A DNA stretch of 64,000 nt from Aurantiacibacter poecillastricola (GCF_030730945.1 NZ_JAVAMS010000005.1:124246-188245), one strand, 5' to 3'; shown: positions 32,558 to 40,705, counted from the first letter of the stretch. The notes: a model not told the origin generated them from the letters alone. A program made the numbers and translations.

Positions 32558-33631
32558 GTGACACAGACCGTAATTGACTGCCTGGTCGATATCGTCGGCT
32601 GCGCCCTGGCCCCCGATGGCCGGGACCGGTCGCTGCCCTTGGAAATGGCGTGCGAAGCGGAGCTTGTCGCGGCGGTCGATGCAAACCGTATCTGGCCCGC
32701 CTACCTCAAGGGGCTCAGTCATTTCGACATTGATCCGGGTTCGGACTTGAGGGCAGTGGCCGCTCACGCATCTGCGCGGGTGATGCATCACAACGGCAAA
32801 TCGCTTGCCACTGCACGACTCGTCATGCCGCAATTGGCCGAGAACGGGATCAACGCCGTCGTAATCAAGGGCGCGCTACGGCAGGCAAGCGTCTATGGCA
32901 CGCCCATGTACCGCCAGGCCAACGATCTCGACATCCTCGTATCTTCGGCGGACTTTCGGGCCGCAGCTGAATTGCTTGGGGAGTTGGGCTTCGCACCACA
33001 GGCCCGCTGCGAAAACCGCTGGTGGACCTCTGCCCTTGGCGAGCAGCATTTCGATTCGGTCAATCCCGGCCTTGGCCAGATCGACCTGCACCATCGCATC
33101 CAGCAGCCCGGCCTCCCGGGCCCGCGCTCAGCCTCGGCCTGGCTTGCCGATCCGGCGCATATGAAGCTGGGCGAATCCAAGATTTCCATTCCCACGGAGG
33201 AGAAAGCCATTCTGCTGGGGTGTCTCAACCTGGTAAAGGCAATACACCACCGCGAACCGGCGGCGATGTACGCGTTCGAATTTGCCAGCGCCCTGCTGGC
33301 CAGCAACCGTGAGGGTCGCGAATGCCTTGTACGGTTCGCCCGCGATCAGAAGCTGATGGCTGTGCTGCTGTTCTGCCACACGGCCACGGAAGCGGCATTC
33401 CGCATCGCGCTGCCCGCTCTCTCCTTGGAAGACGGCGACACGCTCGACACGTCGGACATGCCCTTGCCGGAAATGATCTTTGCGCTGCCCCGACCGGATA
33501 CTCACCTGCCGCGCCATCGCAACCTGCTTTGGACCTTGTGCGGTGCAACCAACCTTCTTGCGAGACTCACGCGGTTCTCGTTTGAGGCATCTCGCTACGC
33601 GCATGCGGAAACCCGCAGACTGCTGGCCTAA
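32558..33631 (+). CDS. Nucleotidyltransferase-family protein of the lasso locus
   Basis: The 357-residue protein has the uncharacterised NTP_transf_5 (PF14907-type) core: V-I-K-G-A-L-R-Q, Y-G-T-P-M-Y-R-Q-A-N-D-L-D-I-L-V, where D-x-D supplies metal ligands. Q-I-D-L-H-H follows about 55 residues later with a third Asp. It is divergent from the precursor gene with a shared 183-base promoter region. Homologues accompany kinase-containing lasso clusters, and in the pseudomycoidin system the nucleotidyltransferase acts on the phosphorylated peptide. GTG at 32558 has GGAAGA upstream; the GTG at 32510 has none. Substrate here is unproven. Confidence 0.76.
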   Translation: MTQTVIDCLVDIVGCALAPDGRDRSLPLEMACEAELVAAVDANRIWPAYLKGLSHFDIDPGSDLRAVAAHASARVMHHNGKSLATARLVMPQLAENGINAVVIKGALRQASVYGTPMYRQANDLDILVSSADFRAAAELLGELGFAPQARCENRWWTSALGEQHFDSVNPGLGQIDLHHRIQQPGLPGPRSASAWLADPAHMKLGESKISIPTEEKAILLGCLNLVKAIHHREPAAMYAFEFASALLASNREGRECLVRFARDQKLMAVLLFCHTATEAAFRIALPALSLEDGDTLDTSDMPLPEMIFALPRPDTHLPRHRNLLWTLCGATNLLARLTRFSFEASRYAHAETRRLLA

Positions 33632-33685
33632 GCAATTGGTTCAGCTCGCGGTCTCGTATCGGTTTCGGTGTGCGGAGCGTTCCCG

Positions 33686-33901
33686 CTATCTCTCCACAAA
33701 GCACAGCAGCTTGTGGCCTTCCCAAAGCATTGCGTCGCGCCTCTTTGCCAGATCTCGGGTGACATCAAGGGCTTCGGCCCGGCTCTCCGCCTCGAATTCC
33801 ACCCTGTAGGGAATCTCGTCCGAGCCCATAGGGAATTCTACCCGGAAGGTGCGCCGGTGCCTGTGCCTGCCACTGGGGACCGGGTTGCTGGCAACAGACA
33901 T
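33686..33901 (-). CDS. Small hypothetical protein
   Basis: The 71-residue protein has a basic N-terminus (R-H-R-H-R-R-T-F-R-V-E-F-P) and then a strand/helix pattern (Y-R-V-E-F-E-A-E-S-R-A-E-A-L-D-V-T-R-D-L) ending in L-L-C-F-V-E-R. That resembles small one-domain proteins that pair a beta hairpin with a helix. AGGAG lies 8 bases upstream of the ATG, which supports translation. It converges on the nucleotidyltransferase gene (54-base gap). No function is assigned. Confidence 0.5.
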   Translation of the reverse strand: MSVASNPVPSGRHRHRRTFRVEFPMGSDEIPYRVEFEAESRAEALDVTRDLAKRRDAMLWEGHKLLCFVER

Positions 33902-34313
33902 TCGAATACTCCTAAGAGAGTTGAAGCAAGAGGTTTCTGTTTTCCCACTCCTCCTTGAATTTAAGTAGGTTAGGAAACTTTCCGGAAAAGGATGGCGTGC
34001 GAAGCGCGGCAGGTTCGACCGAGGCAGGGCGTAGGTAGAAGCCCCGGGTGGCTAATCCAGATTAGGGGGGCAGTGCCGAGGCAAAGGTATCTCGACCCCC
34101 GACCTTCCCTCCTGAGCGCTGGTGAGGTTTTGGGATTGGGTCAGGCCAGGTTCGAACCTCCAGGGTTTGGACCTGACCGGTCCGGGCAAGCGAAAAGCGG
34201 GGGTATCGATCCGACCCGAACCTTCCGCCCATCGCTTGCCACGCCGGTGTCGCCGGGCATGCGAAAGCGTGTCCGGCGGCACTGTCTTCAATATATTCGC
34301 AAGATAGAATCGT
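33902..34313. other. 412-base gap without a gene; candidate structured element at 34139-34178
   Basis: I find no convincing reading frame with a ribosome-binding site here. The middle contains GGTCAGG (34139-34145) matched by CCTGACC (34172-34178). Between them lies the perfect 12-base palindrome AGGTTCGAACCT (34148-34159), so a nested hairpin about 40 bases long can form. The rest is purine-rich upstream (33960-34010) and GC-rich toward the GH16 start, with AT-rich TCAATATATTCGC just before it that could serve as a promoter -10 region. Confidence 0.4.
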
Positions 34314-35597
34314 ATGAAACGAATTTTGTTCCTCGCTGCGACTTTCGTATTCCTTGGGACTGCCACCATGCTTTTGCCAGGTTCCGGCATGCAGGACTTG
34401 GCCCGTGGCTCAACCACTGAGCAACCCTTCCGCAATTTCGATTTCGACCGCGGGAAACGCTATCCCGAAAGAGCGCGGATAGCGATCGAGGACGTGCAGG
34501 TTGCGCCGGGCGCAGACGCCGTCCACGTTGCTGTGACCCTCGACAGACCCACTCCAAACACCGTGGTTGCACGAGTCCTTACTCGAAACGGAAGCGCGAA
34601 GGAGGGCGAGGATTTCGAGCGGGTCGACCGCCACGTCGTGTTCCGTCCGGGCGACCCCCTAGTCCAGACAGTTCGCGTCCCTCTCAAGAGGATTGCCGCG
34701 GGCGAGCGTTTCGAGCTGATCTTTCCGATCACGGTGAGCGGTGCTCGCAGGGATGGGGCGGCGGGCGAGATTGTTGCAGTGGAAGGAGCGCCGCCGACGG
34801 TCGCCGCGACCGCAGGTTTTCGCGAGGCGCTTACCTTCCAGCCGCGCGGCGAACCGCGCTACGAACTGGATGTACGCACTGTGCAGTGGAGCGCCGCAGG
34901 CGGGCGCGATAGCTGGTCGACGGCCCTGGCGCACGGTCGCACCCAGCCCGCGAACGGGGAAACCGGCTTGTATCTAGATCCAGTGCTGCACCCCGAAGCC
35001 GAGCCGCCGGTTCGCAGGGATGGTGGTGCGCTCGTGCTGCACAGCCAGCAGCTGGAGAATCCGATCGAGCACGAAGGCACGGTATTTCGCCATGGAGCCG
35101 TGGTGTTGTCCGGTCGGCGCATGCCCGAAACACAGGTGCTGTACGGCCAGTACGAATGGATCGCGCGGATGCCGAACCGGCGCGGTGCGTGGCCTTCTCT
35201 GTGGCTGGTGGCAACCGGCGGCTGGCCTCCCGAAATCGATGTTTTCGAGGCGTTCGGCTACGCGCAGGACTGGGACTTCGACAATGATATCAGCGCGAAC
35301 CTGCACGGCGGCCCCCGCGGGCGGCGAAATTTCACCGTTCCCATGCGCACGGACGGCGCGGCCCTATACGGCCTGACCGGACTTTCGCGCGATTTCCATT
35401 CCTACGCCGTCGACATCGCGCCGGACTTCATCACCTGGTTCATCGACGGTCGCGAAGTCTATCAGGCCGTCAATCCGTTTCACCAGGAGGCGTTCTATCC
35501 GATCATGACGGTGGCTGTGAAGAGTCCGGACGAGTTTACAGGTGGCTCTGCCGAAATGCGTGTCCACTCTTTCAAGGTCTGGTCGGACGCGTCCTGA
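34314..35597 (+). CDS. Secreted glycoside hydrolase family 16 protein
   Basis: The 427-residue protein has an N-terminal signal/anchor (about residues 3-23) and a Calx-beta-like strand-rich domain (about residues 55-145, with G-S-A-K-E-G-E-D-F-E). A GH16 jelly-roll domain follows. The catalytic motif E-I-D-V-F-E near residue 306 supplies the nucleophile and acid/base Glu, preceded by W-P-S-L-W-L. GH16 enzymes cleave beta-1,3/1,4-glucans, agars and succinoglycan (ExoK/ExsH), so it may trim or release the polysaccharide made by the surrounding genes. The ribosome-binding site is weak; the ATG is chosen for the signal peptide. Confidence 0.83.
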   Translation: MKRILFLAATFVFLGTATMLLPGSGMQDLARGSTTEQPFRNFDFDRGKRYPERARIAIEDVQVAPGADAVHVAVTLDRPTPNTVVARVLTRNGSAKEGEDFERVDRHVVFRPGDPLVQTVRVPLKRIAAGERFELIFPITVSGARRDGAAGEIVAVEGAPPTVAATAGFREALTFQPRGEPRYELDVRTVQWSAAGGRDSWSTALAHGRTQPANGETGLYLDPVLHPEAEPPVRRDGGALVLHSQQLENPIEHEGTVFRHGAVVLSGRRMPETQVLYGQYEWIARMPNRRGAWPSLWLVATGGWPPEIDVFEAFGYAQDWDFDNDISANLHGGPRGRRNFTVPMRTDGAALYGLTGLSRDFHSYAVDIAPDFITWFIDGREVYQAVNPFHQEAFYPIMTVAVKSPDEFTGGSAEMRVHSFKVWSDAS

Positions 35598-35623
35598 CGG
35601 CTTGTTCCTTAGAAAAGCGCCGG

Positions 35624-38305
35624 TCAGTTGTCGAAACCGGCCTCCAGCTGATTTTTTACCGCCTCCAGCGCCTCCTGGTCCGCGCCGCTTTCGATTGCCG
35701 CCTCGTAAAGCCGTTCGAACATGTGCCGGTATTGCTCCCGGCTTTCGCGCAACTGGGATTCTGCCCGCAGGCGCTGTGTGATGTCGACAAAACTCAGGAC
35801 CACGCCTTCGATGCGATTATCGACCGTTCGATAGGGCCGTAAGCGCATCATCAGCCAGCGACCGTCCTTGGTTTCGACTTCGGTTTCGAGCGGTGTCAGG
35901 GTCTTGATGACTTCCAGTGCAGCATCCTCGACACCGTCATAAGCCAGCCGGTGCGTGAAATCGGTGATAGGCCGTCCCTTGTCGCTGTCCGAGATGCTGA
36001 AGAGTTTCTCGACCGACGGCGTCAGCATCCGGATGCGCAGTTCGCTGTCCAGGAAGAGGGTGCCAATCTCGGTGGCGTTGATCAGGTTCTGCAGGTCGCT
36101 GTGGGCACTGGCAATATTGTCGAGCTTCCCCTTCAGCTCGGTGTTTACGGTCTGAAATTCCTCGTTGATCGACTGCAACTCTTCCTTGCTGGTCTCGAGT
36201 TCCTCGGCCGTAGAGCGATACTCCTCGTTGACCGACTGCAGTTCCTCGTTGGCAATGCGAAGTTCCTGTACCGAGCTCTCGTGCTCGCGGCGGCTCGTGC
36301 TGAGGCGTTCCTGCGCCGTTCGCAACTCGTCGCGTAGCCGACGGATCGCGACCGTTCCGAAAACCTCGTCTTCGCCATTGTCCGAGCTGTCCTGGAGCGG
36401 ACCTCCATCGAGGAACAGGACGAGTGCGCTCGGCGCTTCGTGGGACTCCTGCTTCACGCGTGCGACATGCATCACCACGCGGTGGCGGTGGCCGTCGAAT
36501 GCGACGTTTACAGGCAGAGTGATGGTGGGCTTGTCCGAGCCGAACGCACGGTTGAGGGCGCTGCGCAGTTCGGCGCGCAATTCCGGTCTTACGACATCAG
36601 GCAGTTCATGGCTGAGCGGACCTTCGGGAGGGAGGATGAACCGCCCGGCATTGGCCGAGAGATTGATGATGCGATGATCCTCGCCGATCAGCGCGCTGGG
36701 AGGCGCCGATTTCTCCAGCGAGACACCGTGGGTTGCAACCGGCGACTGCGACTGCCGCGAAGACCGGATCGGAACGGACATTTCATTGCGGTGGTGACGG
36801 GGAAGCTGGTGCAGCAATTCGATAGCATGAGCGTTGCGCGGCTTGGCGGTGTATATCCGCGAGTCGCGGTCATGCGGTCCGAAAAGGTCGCTGCGCAAAT
36901 CCGCGCTTTCCGCCGAACCCAGGAAGAGATAGCAGCCGGGGCGAAGCGAATAGTGGAAGAGGGCAAGCAACTGATTCTGCAACTCTCGCTCGAGATAGAT
37001 GAGCAGGTTGCGGCAGGTCACCAGGTGCATCCGCATGAATGGCGGATCCTTGAGGGCGCTATGATGGGCGAACAGGACGATATCGCGCACGTCCTTGCGG
37101 ATGCGGTAGTGCTCGACCTCCTTTACGAAGAAGCGTTTTAGGCGCTTGTCGCTCAGGTCAGCCTCGATGGTACGCGGATAGCGCCCCTCGCGCGCGGTCG
37201 CCAGCGCGCCTTCGTCGAGATCGCTGGCAAAGATCTGGATGCCGGGCTTCACGTCCCGCCGGTCGGCCTCTTCCAGCAGCAGCATGGCCAGGCTGTAGGC
37301 TTCCTCCCCGGTCGCGCAGCCGACGGTCCACACGCGGATCGTGTCATCGTATCCGCACGTGTCGAACAGGGCGGGTATCACCGTTTCGGCCAGATGGTCG
37401 AATGCCGCGGTGTCGCGGAAGAACGACGTCACCGATATTAGCAGGTCGCCGAACAGGTCCTGCGCTTCCTCGGGCGTCTCGACGAGGTAGGAGGCGTAAT
37501 CGGACAGGCTCTGCTGCCGCGTGACCTGCATGCGCCTGCCAATCCGGCGCCGGATCGTGGCGGGCTTGTAGCTGGTGAAGTCATGACCGGTCCGGGCGCG
37601 CAGGAACGAGATGATGCGGGCGATCTGCTGGTTGGCCTCTTCTTCCTGCGTCTCGGCGAGGGCTCGCTTGCTATGCAGCACCTCGGCGATGCGCCGGGGG
37701 ATTTCGGACACGGCTTCGACAAAGTCGGCCACCCCGGTCGAGATGGCACTGCGCGGCATCATCGGGAATTCGGCCTCGCCTGGATCCTGCACCAGCACGA
37801 CGCCGGCCCCTTCCTTGATCTTGCGCACGCCCCGGGATCCGTCCGCTCCCGCGCCGGTCAGGATGACGGCAAAACTGCCGCCACGCGACAGCGCCACGGA
37901 TTCGAAGAATTTGTCGATCGGTGCGCGCTGGCCGCGCGGCTTCTTGAAAGGACGCGAGTGGATATGCCCATCCTGGATCACCAACTCCTGGTCCGGAGCG
38001 ATGATATAGACACAGTCGGGCTTGAATTCAGGCGAATCCTCGACCTGGAGAACGGACATCTGAGTGTGGCGCGACAGGATTTCCGCCAGCCTGCTGGGAA
38101 CGTCGGGCGCCAGATGGAGGATGACCACATAAGCCACCCCGAGATGCGGATCAACGTGCTTGAAGAACTCCTGCAACGCCTTGACGCCCCCCGCCGACGC
38201 GCCGATACCGCAGATGGGAACGTCGTCCGACCGGATTGCAATTTTTTCGCTTTTCAAAGGATTCTCCGTGGGCAAGCCTAAACCCCTTGCCGTTCCCTTT
38301 GCCAT
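35624..38305 (-). CDS. CheB-CheR-coiled coil-PAS fusion signalling protein
   Basis: The protein is about 893 residues. A CheB methylesterase domain comes first (G-A-S-A-G-G with the Ser, V-I-L-H-L-A-P-D with the His, T-G-A-G-A-D-G-S with the Asp). A CheR methyltransferase follows (R-R-R-I-G-R-R-M, SAM site V-G-C-A-T-G-E-E-A-Y-S, V-T-C-R-N-L-L-I-Y). A long coiled coil (E-E-L-Q-S-V-N-E-E, E-E-L-Q-S-I-N-E-E) and one PAS domain complete it. It stops shortly after the PAS domain, so no histidine kinase is attached, unlike many family members. Such proteins probably methylate or demethylate a chemoreceptor-like partner, but no MCP or CheA lies nearby. Starts at 38257 (TTG with GGAGA) or 38347 (TTG) are alternatives. 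Confidence 0.84.
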   Translation of the reverse strand: MAKGTARGLGLPTENPLKSEKIAIRSDDVPICGIGASAGGVKALQEFFKHVDPHLGVAYVVILHLAPDVPSRLAEILSRHTQMSVLQVEDSPEFKPDCVYIIAPDQELVIQDGHIHSRPFKKPRGQRAPIDKFFESVALSRGGSFAVILTGAGADGSRGVRKIKEGAGVVLVQDPGEAEFPMMPRSAISTGVADFVEAVSEIPRRIAEVLHSKRALAETQEEEANQQIARIISFLRARTGHDFTSYKPATIRRRIGRRMQVTRQQSLSDYASYLVETPEEAQDLFGDLLISVTSFFRDTAAFDHLAETVIPALFDTCGYDDTIRVWTVGCATGEEAYSLAMLLLEEADRRDVKPGIQIFASDLDEGALATAREGRYPRTIEADLSDKRLKRFFVKEVEHYRIRKDVRDIVLFAHHSALKDPPFMRMHLVTCRNLLIYLERELQNQLLALFHYSLRPGCYLFLGSAESADLRSDLFGPHDRDSRIYTAKPRNAHAIELLHQLPRHHRNEMSVPIRSSRQSQSPVATHGVSLEKSAPPSALIGEDHRIINLSANAGRFILPPEGPLSHELPDVVRPELRAELRSALNRAFGSDKPTITLPVNVAFDGHRHRVVMHVARVKQESHEAPSALVLFLDGGPLQDSSDNGEDEVFGTVAIRRLRDELRTAQERLSTSRREHESSVQELRIANEELQSVNEEYRSTAEELETSKEELQSINEEFQTVNTELKGKLDNIASAHSDLQNLINATEIGTLFLDSELRIRMLTPSVEKLFSISDSDKGRPITDFTHRLAYDGVEDAALEVIKTLTPLETEVETKDGRWLMMRLRPYRTVDNRIEGVVLSFVDITQRLRAESQLRESREQYRHMFERLYEAAIESGADQEALEAVKNQLEAGFDN

Positions 38306-38427
38306 ACAATATTTCGGATGCACGGGCCTTTTTGCTGAAAATCGCAAACCAGGTTAGGAAATTGCTGCACGTGAATGGTCAATAGTCTACCTGTTTTGTT
38401 AACGATTTTGAAGCTAGAAGCACCTGT

Positions 38428-38907
38428 ATGGCATTGTATTTTTTCCATTTCGAGAGTGACGAGGGCGTTTTCCCTGACGATATGGGTCTCGATCTCGCGA
38501 CCGCTGAAGACGCCTATCTTGAAGCCGTAAGGAGCGCTCACGGAATATGGTCCGAAATGCTGGGCAATCGCGAGGATCCGCGCAATTGCCGATTCCGGAT
38601 TGTCGACTGCAACGGAGTGGAACTCTACGACGTGCCGTTTGCCGAACTCCTCGAGAGTTGTCGGAACGCCCCACGCCGCCCCAGCCCCAGTCAGCAGGAC
38701 GTTCAGAACAAGCTGATGGAAACTCACCAGAGGGTCCTGCAAAGCAAGACCGAAATGCGCACGCTGGTGCGGGATGTGCGGGCGTCGCTGGCCGAATCCG
38801 TGTCCTTGCTAGGACGCCTGGACGCATTCAGCGAGCAGTCGGCTCCTCGCCGCGACCATGACGCGGGAATGGTGCCAACCGAAAGACGCCGGGACGCCGT
38901 ACGGTAA
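38428..38907 (+). CDS. DUF6894-like small protein with coiled-coil tail
   Basis: The 159-residue protein opens with the short alpha/beta domain M-A-L-Y-F-F-H-F-E-S, D-D-M-G-L-D-L, A-Y-L-E-A-V-R-S, then C-R-F-R-I-V-D-C-N-G. This resembles small alphaproteobacterial proteins I know as DUF6894. A helical, charged C-terminal half (about residues 88-140) may form a coiled coil. It is divergent from the CheB-CheR fusion, with 122 bases between starts, so the two may be co-regulated. Function unknown; a signalling partner role is speculation. Confidence 0.62.
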   Translation: MALYFFHFESDEGVFPDDMGLDLATAEDAYLEAVRSAHGIWSEMLGNREDPRNCRFRIVDCNGVELYDVPFAELLESCRNAPRRPSPSQQDVQNKLMETHQRVLQSKTEMRTLVRDVRASLAESVSLLGRLDAFSEQSAPRRDHDAGMVPTERRRDAVR

Positions 38908-39219
38908 ATACGGCCCTTTCGCGTCCTCTCACCGCCCCGGTATTTCACTTACCATTACACGAGCACCACGTGCCCGCCGCAAATCATTTCCGCCAGTTGG
39001 TTGAACAGGCCCCGTAAGGTGTTAAGCATTACTCCCTAGGATTGCCTAGGGCAGCCCCACTCACCCCACCCTGACTCAACAAAGTCAATTTTTCCGCGCG
39101 CGATTTCAGATGGTTGGCTCGTTACGGCACTGAGCTGTTGTGCTAACATATGTTATTGGCCTCTTGACTCATACGTCCCATCCCAAGCACCTCTTCGGTA
39201 GGCAAGAATGGAGCCTTAG
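38908..39219. promoter_or_regulatory. 312-base non-coding region with two dyads upstream of the second Crp/Fnr gene
   Basis: No gene is evident. CCCTAGG-ATTG-CCTAGGG (39034-39051) has perfect 7-base arms around 4 bases. TAACATATGTTA (39144-39155) is a perfect 12-base palindrome 64 bases before the regulator start. TTGACTC at 39164-39170 could be a -35 element. The region is clearly more AT-rich than its surroundings and looks like a regulated promoter; which dyad binds which protein is unknown. Confidence 0.5.
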
Positions 39220-39954
39220 GTGACTCAGGATACGCATTTCTGGCGTCCGCTCCTCAAGAGACTCGCCAATTTCTCGGAGTTTACGGAAGAGGAAGCTGAA
39301 ACGATTGCTGGCCTATCCGCGACTGCGCAGCGACTTTGTGTAGGCACCGTCCTGATAGAGGAAGGGGATCGCCCCGAAGACGTGATCTACCTCGTCGAAG
39401 GATGGGCGGCCCGCTACAAGATCCTTCCCGATGGAAGGCGGCAGATCGTCGCCATCCTGATCCCCGGGGATCTATGCGACGTACAGGTCTTCACCCTGAA
39501 GGAGATGGATCACTCGATCGCGCTGCTAAGCGACGCCAAGGTCGCGCGCATTCCCAAGCGCACGATGCTTCAGACGATGGAGGACACTCCGAGAATTGCG
39601 CGGGCCATGTGGTGGTCGACGCTTGTGGATGAGGCGGTGTTGCGGGAATGGCTGGTGAACATGGGCCAGCGCAACGCCTTTGAACGCCTGGCCCATCTGT
39701 TCTGCGAACTGTGGCTTCGACTGAAACAGGTCGGGCTGACCAGCGGCCACGGGTTCCACCTGCCATTGAGCCAGGAAGGCCTTGCTGACACGATGGGCCT
39801 TACCCCCGTGCACATCAATCGCACCCTCCAGCGCATGCGGGAGGAAAGGCTTATTACCTTGCGCAGTGGCGAACTCGTGATCGAGGACATCGAACGTCTT
39901 CAGAAAATCGCCGATTTCAATCCAAACTACCTCCATCTCCTCCAGCGGAAATGA
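39220..39954 (+). CDS. Crp/Fnr-family transcriptional regulator
   Basis: The 244-residue protein has a cyclic-nucleotide-binding-like domain (E-E-G-D-R-P-E-D-V-I-Y-L-V-E-G-W-A, I-P-G-D-L-C-D) and a winged helix with L-T-P-V-H-I-N-R-T-L-Q-R-M-R as recognition helix. That helix is nearly identical to the one in the regulator at 9569-10315, suggesting overlapping DNA targets. No Cys cluster for an iron-sulfur centre is seen. The GTG start has GGAG at 7 bases spacing. It lies just upstream of a CBS-domain gene, so a stress or redox role is plausible. Confidence 0.83.
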   Translation: MTQDTHFWRPLLKRLANFSEFTEEEAETIAGLSATAQRLCVGTVLIEEGDRPEDVIYLVEGWAARYKILPDGRRQIVAILIPGDLCDVQVFTLKEMDHSIALLSDAKVARIPKRTMLQTMEDTPRIARAMWWSTLVDEAVLREWLVNMGQRNAFERLAHLFCELWLRLKQVGLTSGHGFHLPLSQEGLADTMGLTPVHINRTLQRMREERLITLRSGELVIEDIERLQKIADFNPNYLHLLQRK

Positions 39955-40160
39955 CCGGATCGGACGCAAACGCCTCCGAACCTTCTGCTAACACTCTTTC
40001 GCGAAGATGCCCGGCCGCGATGATGCCCATCGCGAAGCCATCCGCTTCGCCGGAAATGCTGAAAAAGGAACCCGAGCGGTTCCGCGAGGGAAGCATCAGC
40101 TTTATCAGGAGCGATAACGGGGCCGTCGATCTGTTCTCCGTCACGATGGAATTGCGATAG
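39951..40160 (+). CDS. Small open reading frame coupled to the Crp/Fnr gene (doubtful)
   Basis: The 69-codon frame starts at an ATG overlapping the regulator's stop (ATGA), the arrangement of a coupled gene. The product (Ser/Pro/Ala-rich N-terminus, then E-R-F-R-E-G-S-I-S-F-I-R-S-D-N-G-A-V-D-L-F-S-V) has no known domain. An opposing minus-strand frame of 92 codons covers the same DNA and has a comparable codon third-position pattern but only a TTG start without a ribosome-binding site. I cannot decide firmly which, if either, is expressed. Confidence 0.3.
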   Translation: MTGSDANASEPSANTLSRRCPAAMMPIAKPSASPEMLKKEPERFREGSISFIRSDNGAVDLFSVTMELR

Positions 40161-40264
40161 ATCGACTGATAGCGCCGGGCAAAATTATCCTCCAATCTAA
40201 ATATGTTAAAGCGCTCCGCGCGACTCCGGTCTTATCCTGTTCATGTTCAGGCAAGGAGAAGGCC

Positions 40265-40705
40265 ATGCGGATAGACAGCATCATGACGACCGATCCGGTC
40301 GTGGTTAATCCATTGACGACTTGCGAGGGCGCTGCACGGCTGATGCGCAACCACGAGGTTGGCGCGCTGCCGGTGGTCAAGGATGGAAAGGTGCGCGGTA
40401 TCGTGACCGACCGCGACCTTGTCGTTCGCGGCATGGCCGACGGGCGGGACGGTTTCCTTTCCCGGGTAGCCGACGTGATGACCAGCGAAGTTCTTTGCTG
40501 CGCCTCTCACCACTCGGTGAAGGAGGTGCTGGAGCAGATGGCAGCTCACCAGGTCCGCCGCATTCTCGTCCTCGATGCGGATGACCGACTCGTGGGCATT
40601 CTGGCTCTAGCCGATATCAGCCGCCACCCGGATGGGGACGGAAGCCATGCTCTTGGCGGTATCAGCCAGCGGGCGGAGAACGAACCGACGGTGGCGGCAG
40701 CATGA
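40265..40705 (+). CDS. CBS-domain pair protein
   Basis: The 146-residue protein consists of two CBS domains: M-T-T-D-P-V-V-V-N-P with G-A-L-P-V-V-K-D-G-K-V-R-G-I-V-T-D-R-D, and D-V-M-T-S-E-V-L with R-R-I-L-V-L-D-A-D-D-R-L-V-G-I-L-A-L-A-D. Such pairs bind adenine nucleotides and act as energy or redox sensors in the cytosol. AAGGAGAAGG lies just upstream of the ATG. The gene precedes a small hypothetical gene with a 4-base overlap and follows the Crp/Fnr regulator, suggesting a stress-response group. Confidence 0.86.
   Translation: MRIDSIMTTDPVVVNPLTTCEGAARLMRNHEVGALPVVKDGKVRGIVTDRDLVVRGMADGRDGFLSRVADVMTSEVLCCASHHSVKEVLEQMAAHQVRRILVLDADDRLVGILALADISRHPDGDGSHALGGISQRAENEPTVAAA

Noticed and set aside
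34139-34178. Possible tRNA because of GGTTCGAACC
   Set aside because: The bases flanking the T-loop-like sequence do not pair as a T-stem, and no acceptor or anticodon arms can be formed.
35598-35660. Terminator between GH16 and the CheB-CheR gene
   Set aside because: CTGACGGC and GCCGGTCAG pair only with a bulge and no U-tract follows.
38278-38742. A 154-codon minus-strand frame between the CheB-CheR fusion and the DUF6894-like gene
   Set aside because: It lies mostly opposite the better supported plus-strand gene and covers the divergent promoter; no ribosome-binding site or domain.
39917-40195. A 92-codon minus-strand frame opposite the small ORF after the Crp/Fnr gene
   Set aside because: TTG start without a ribosome-binding site. 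It looks somewhat protein-like, so I keep only a low-confidence call for the plus-strand alternative.
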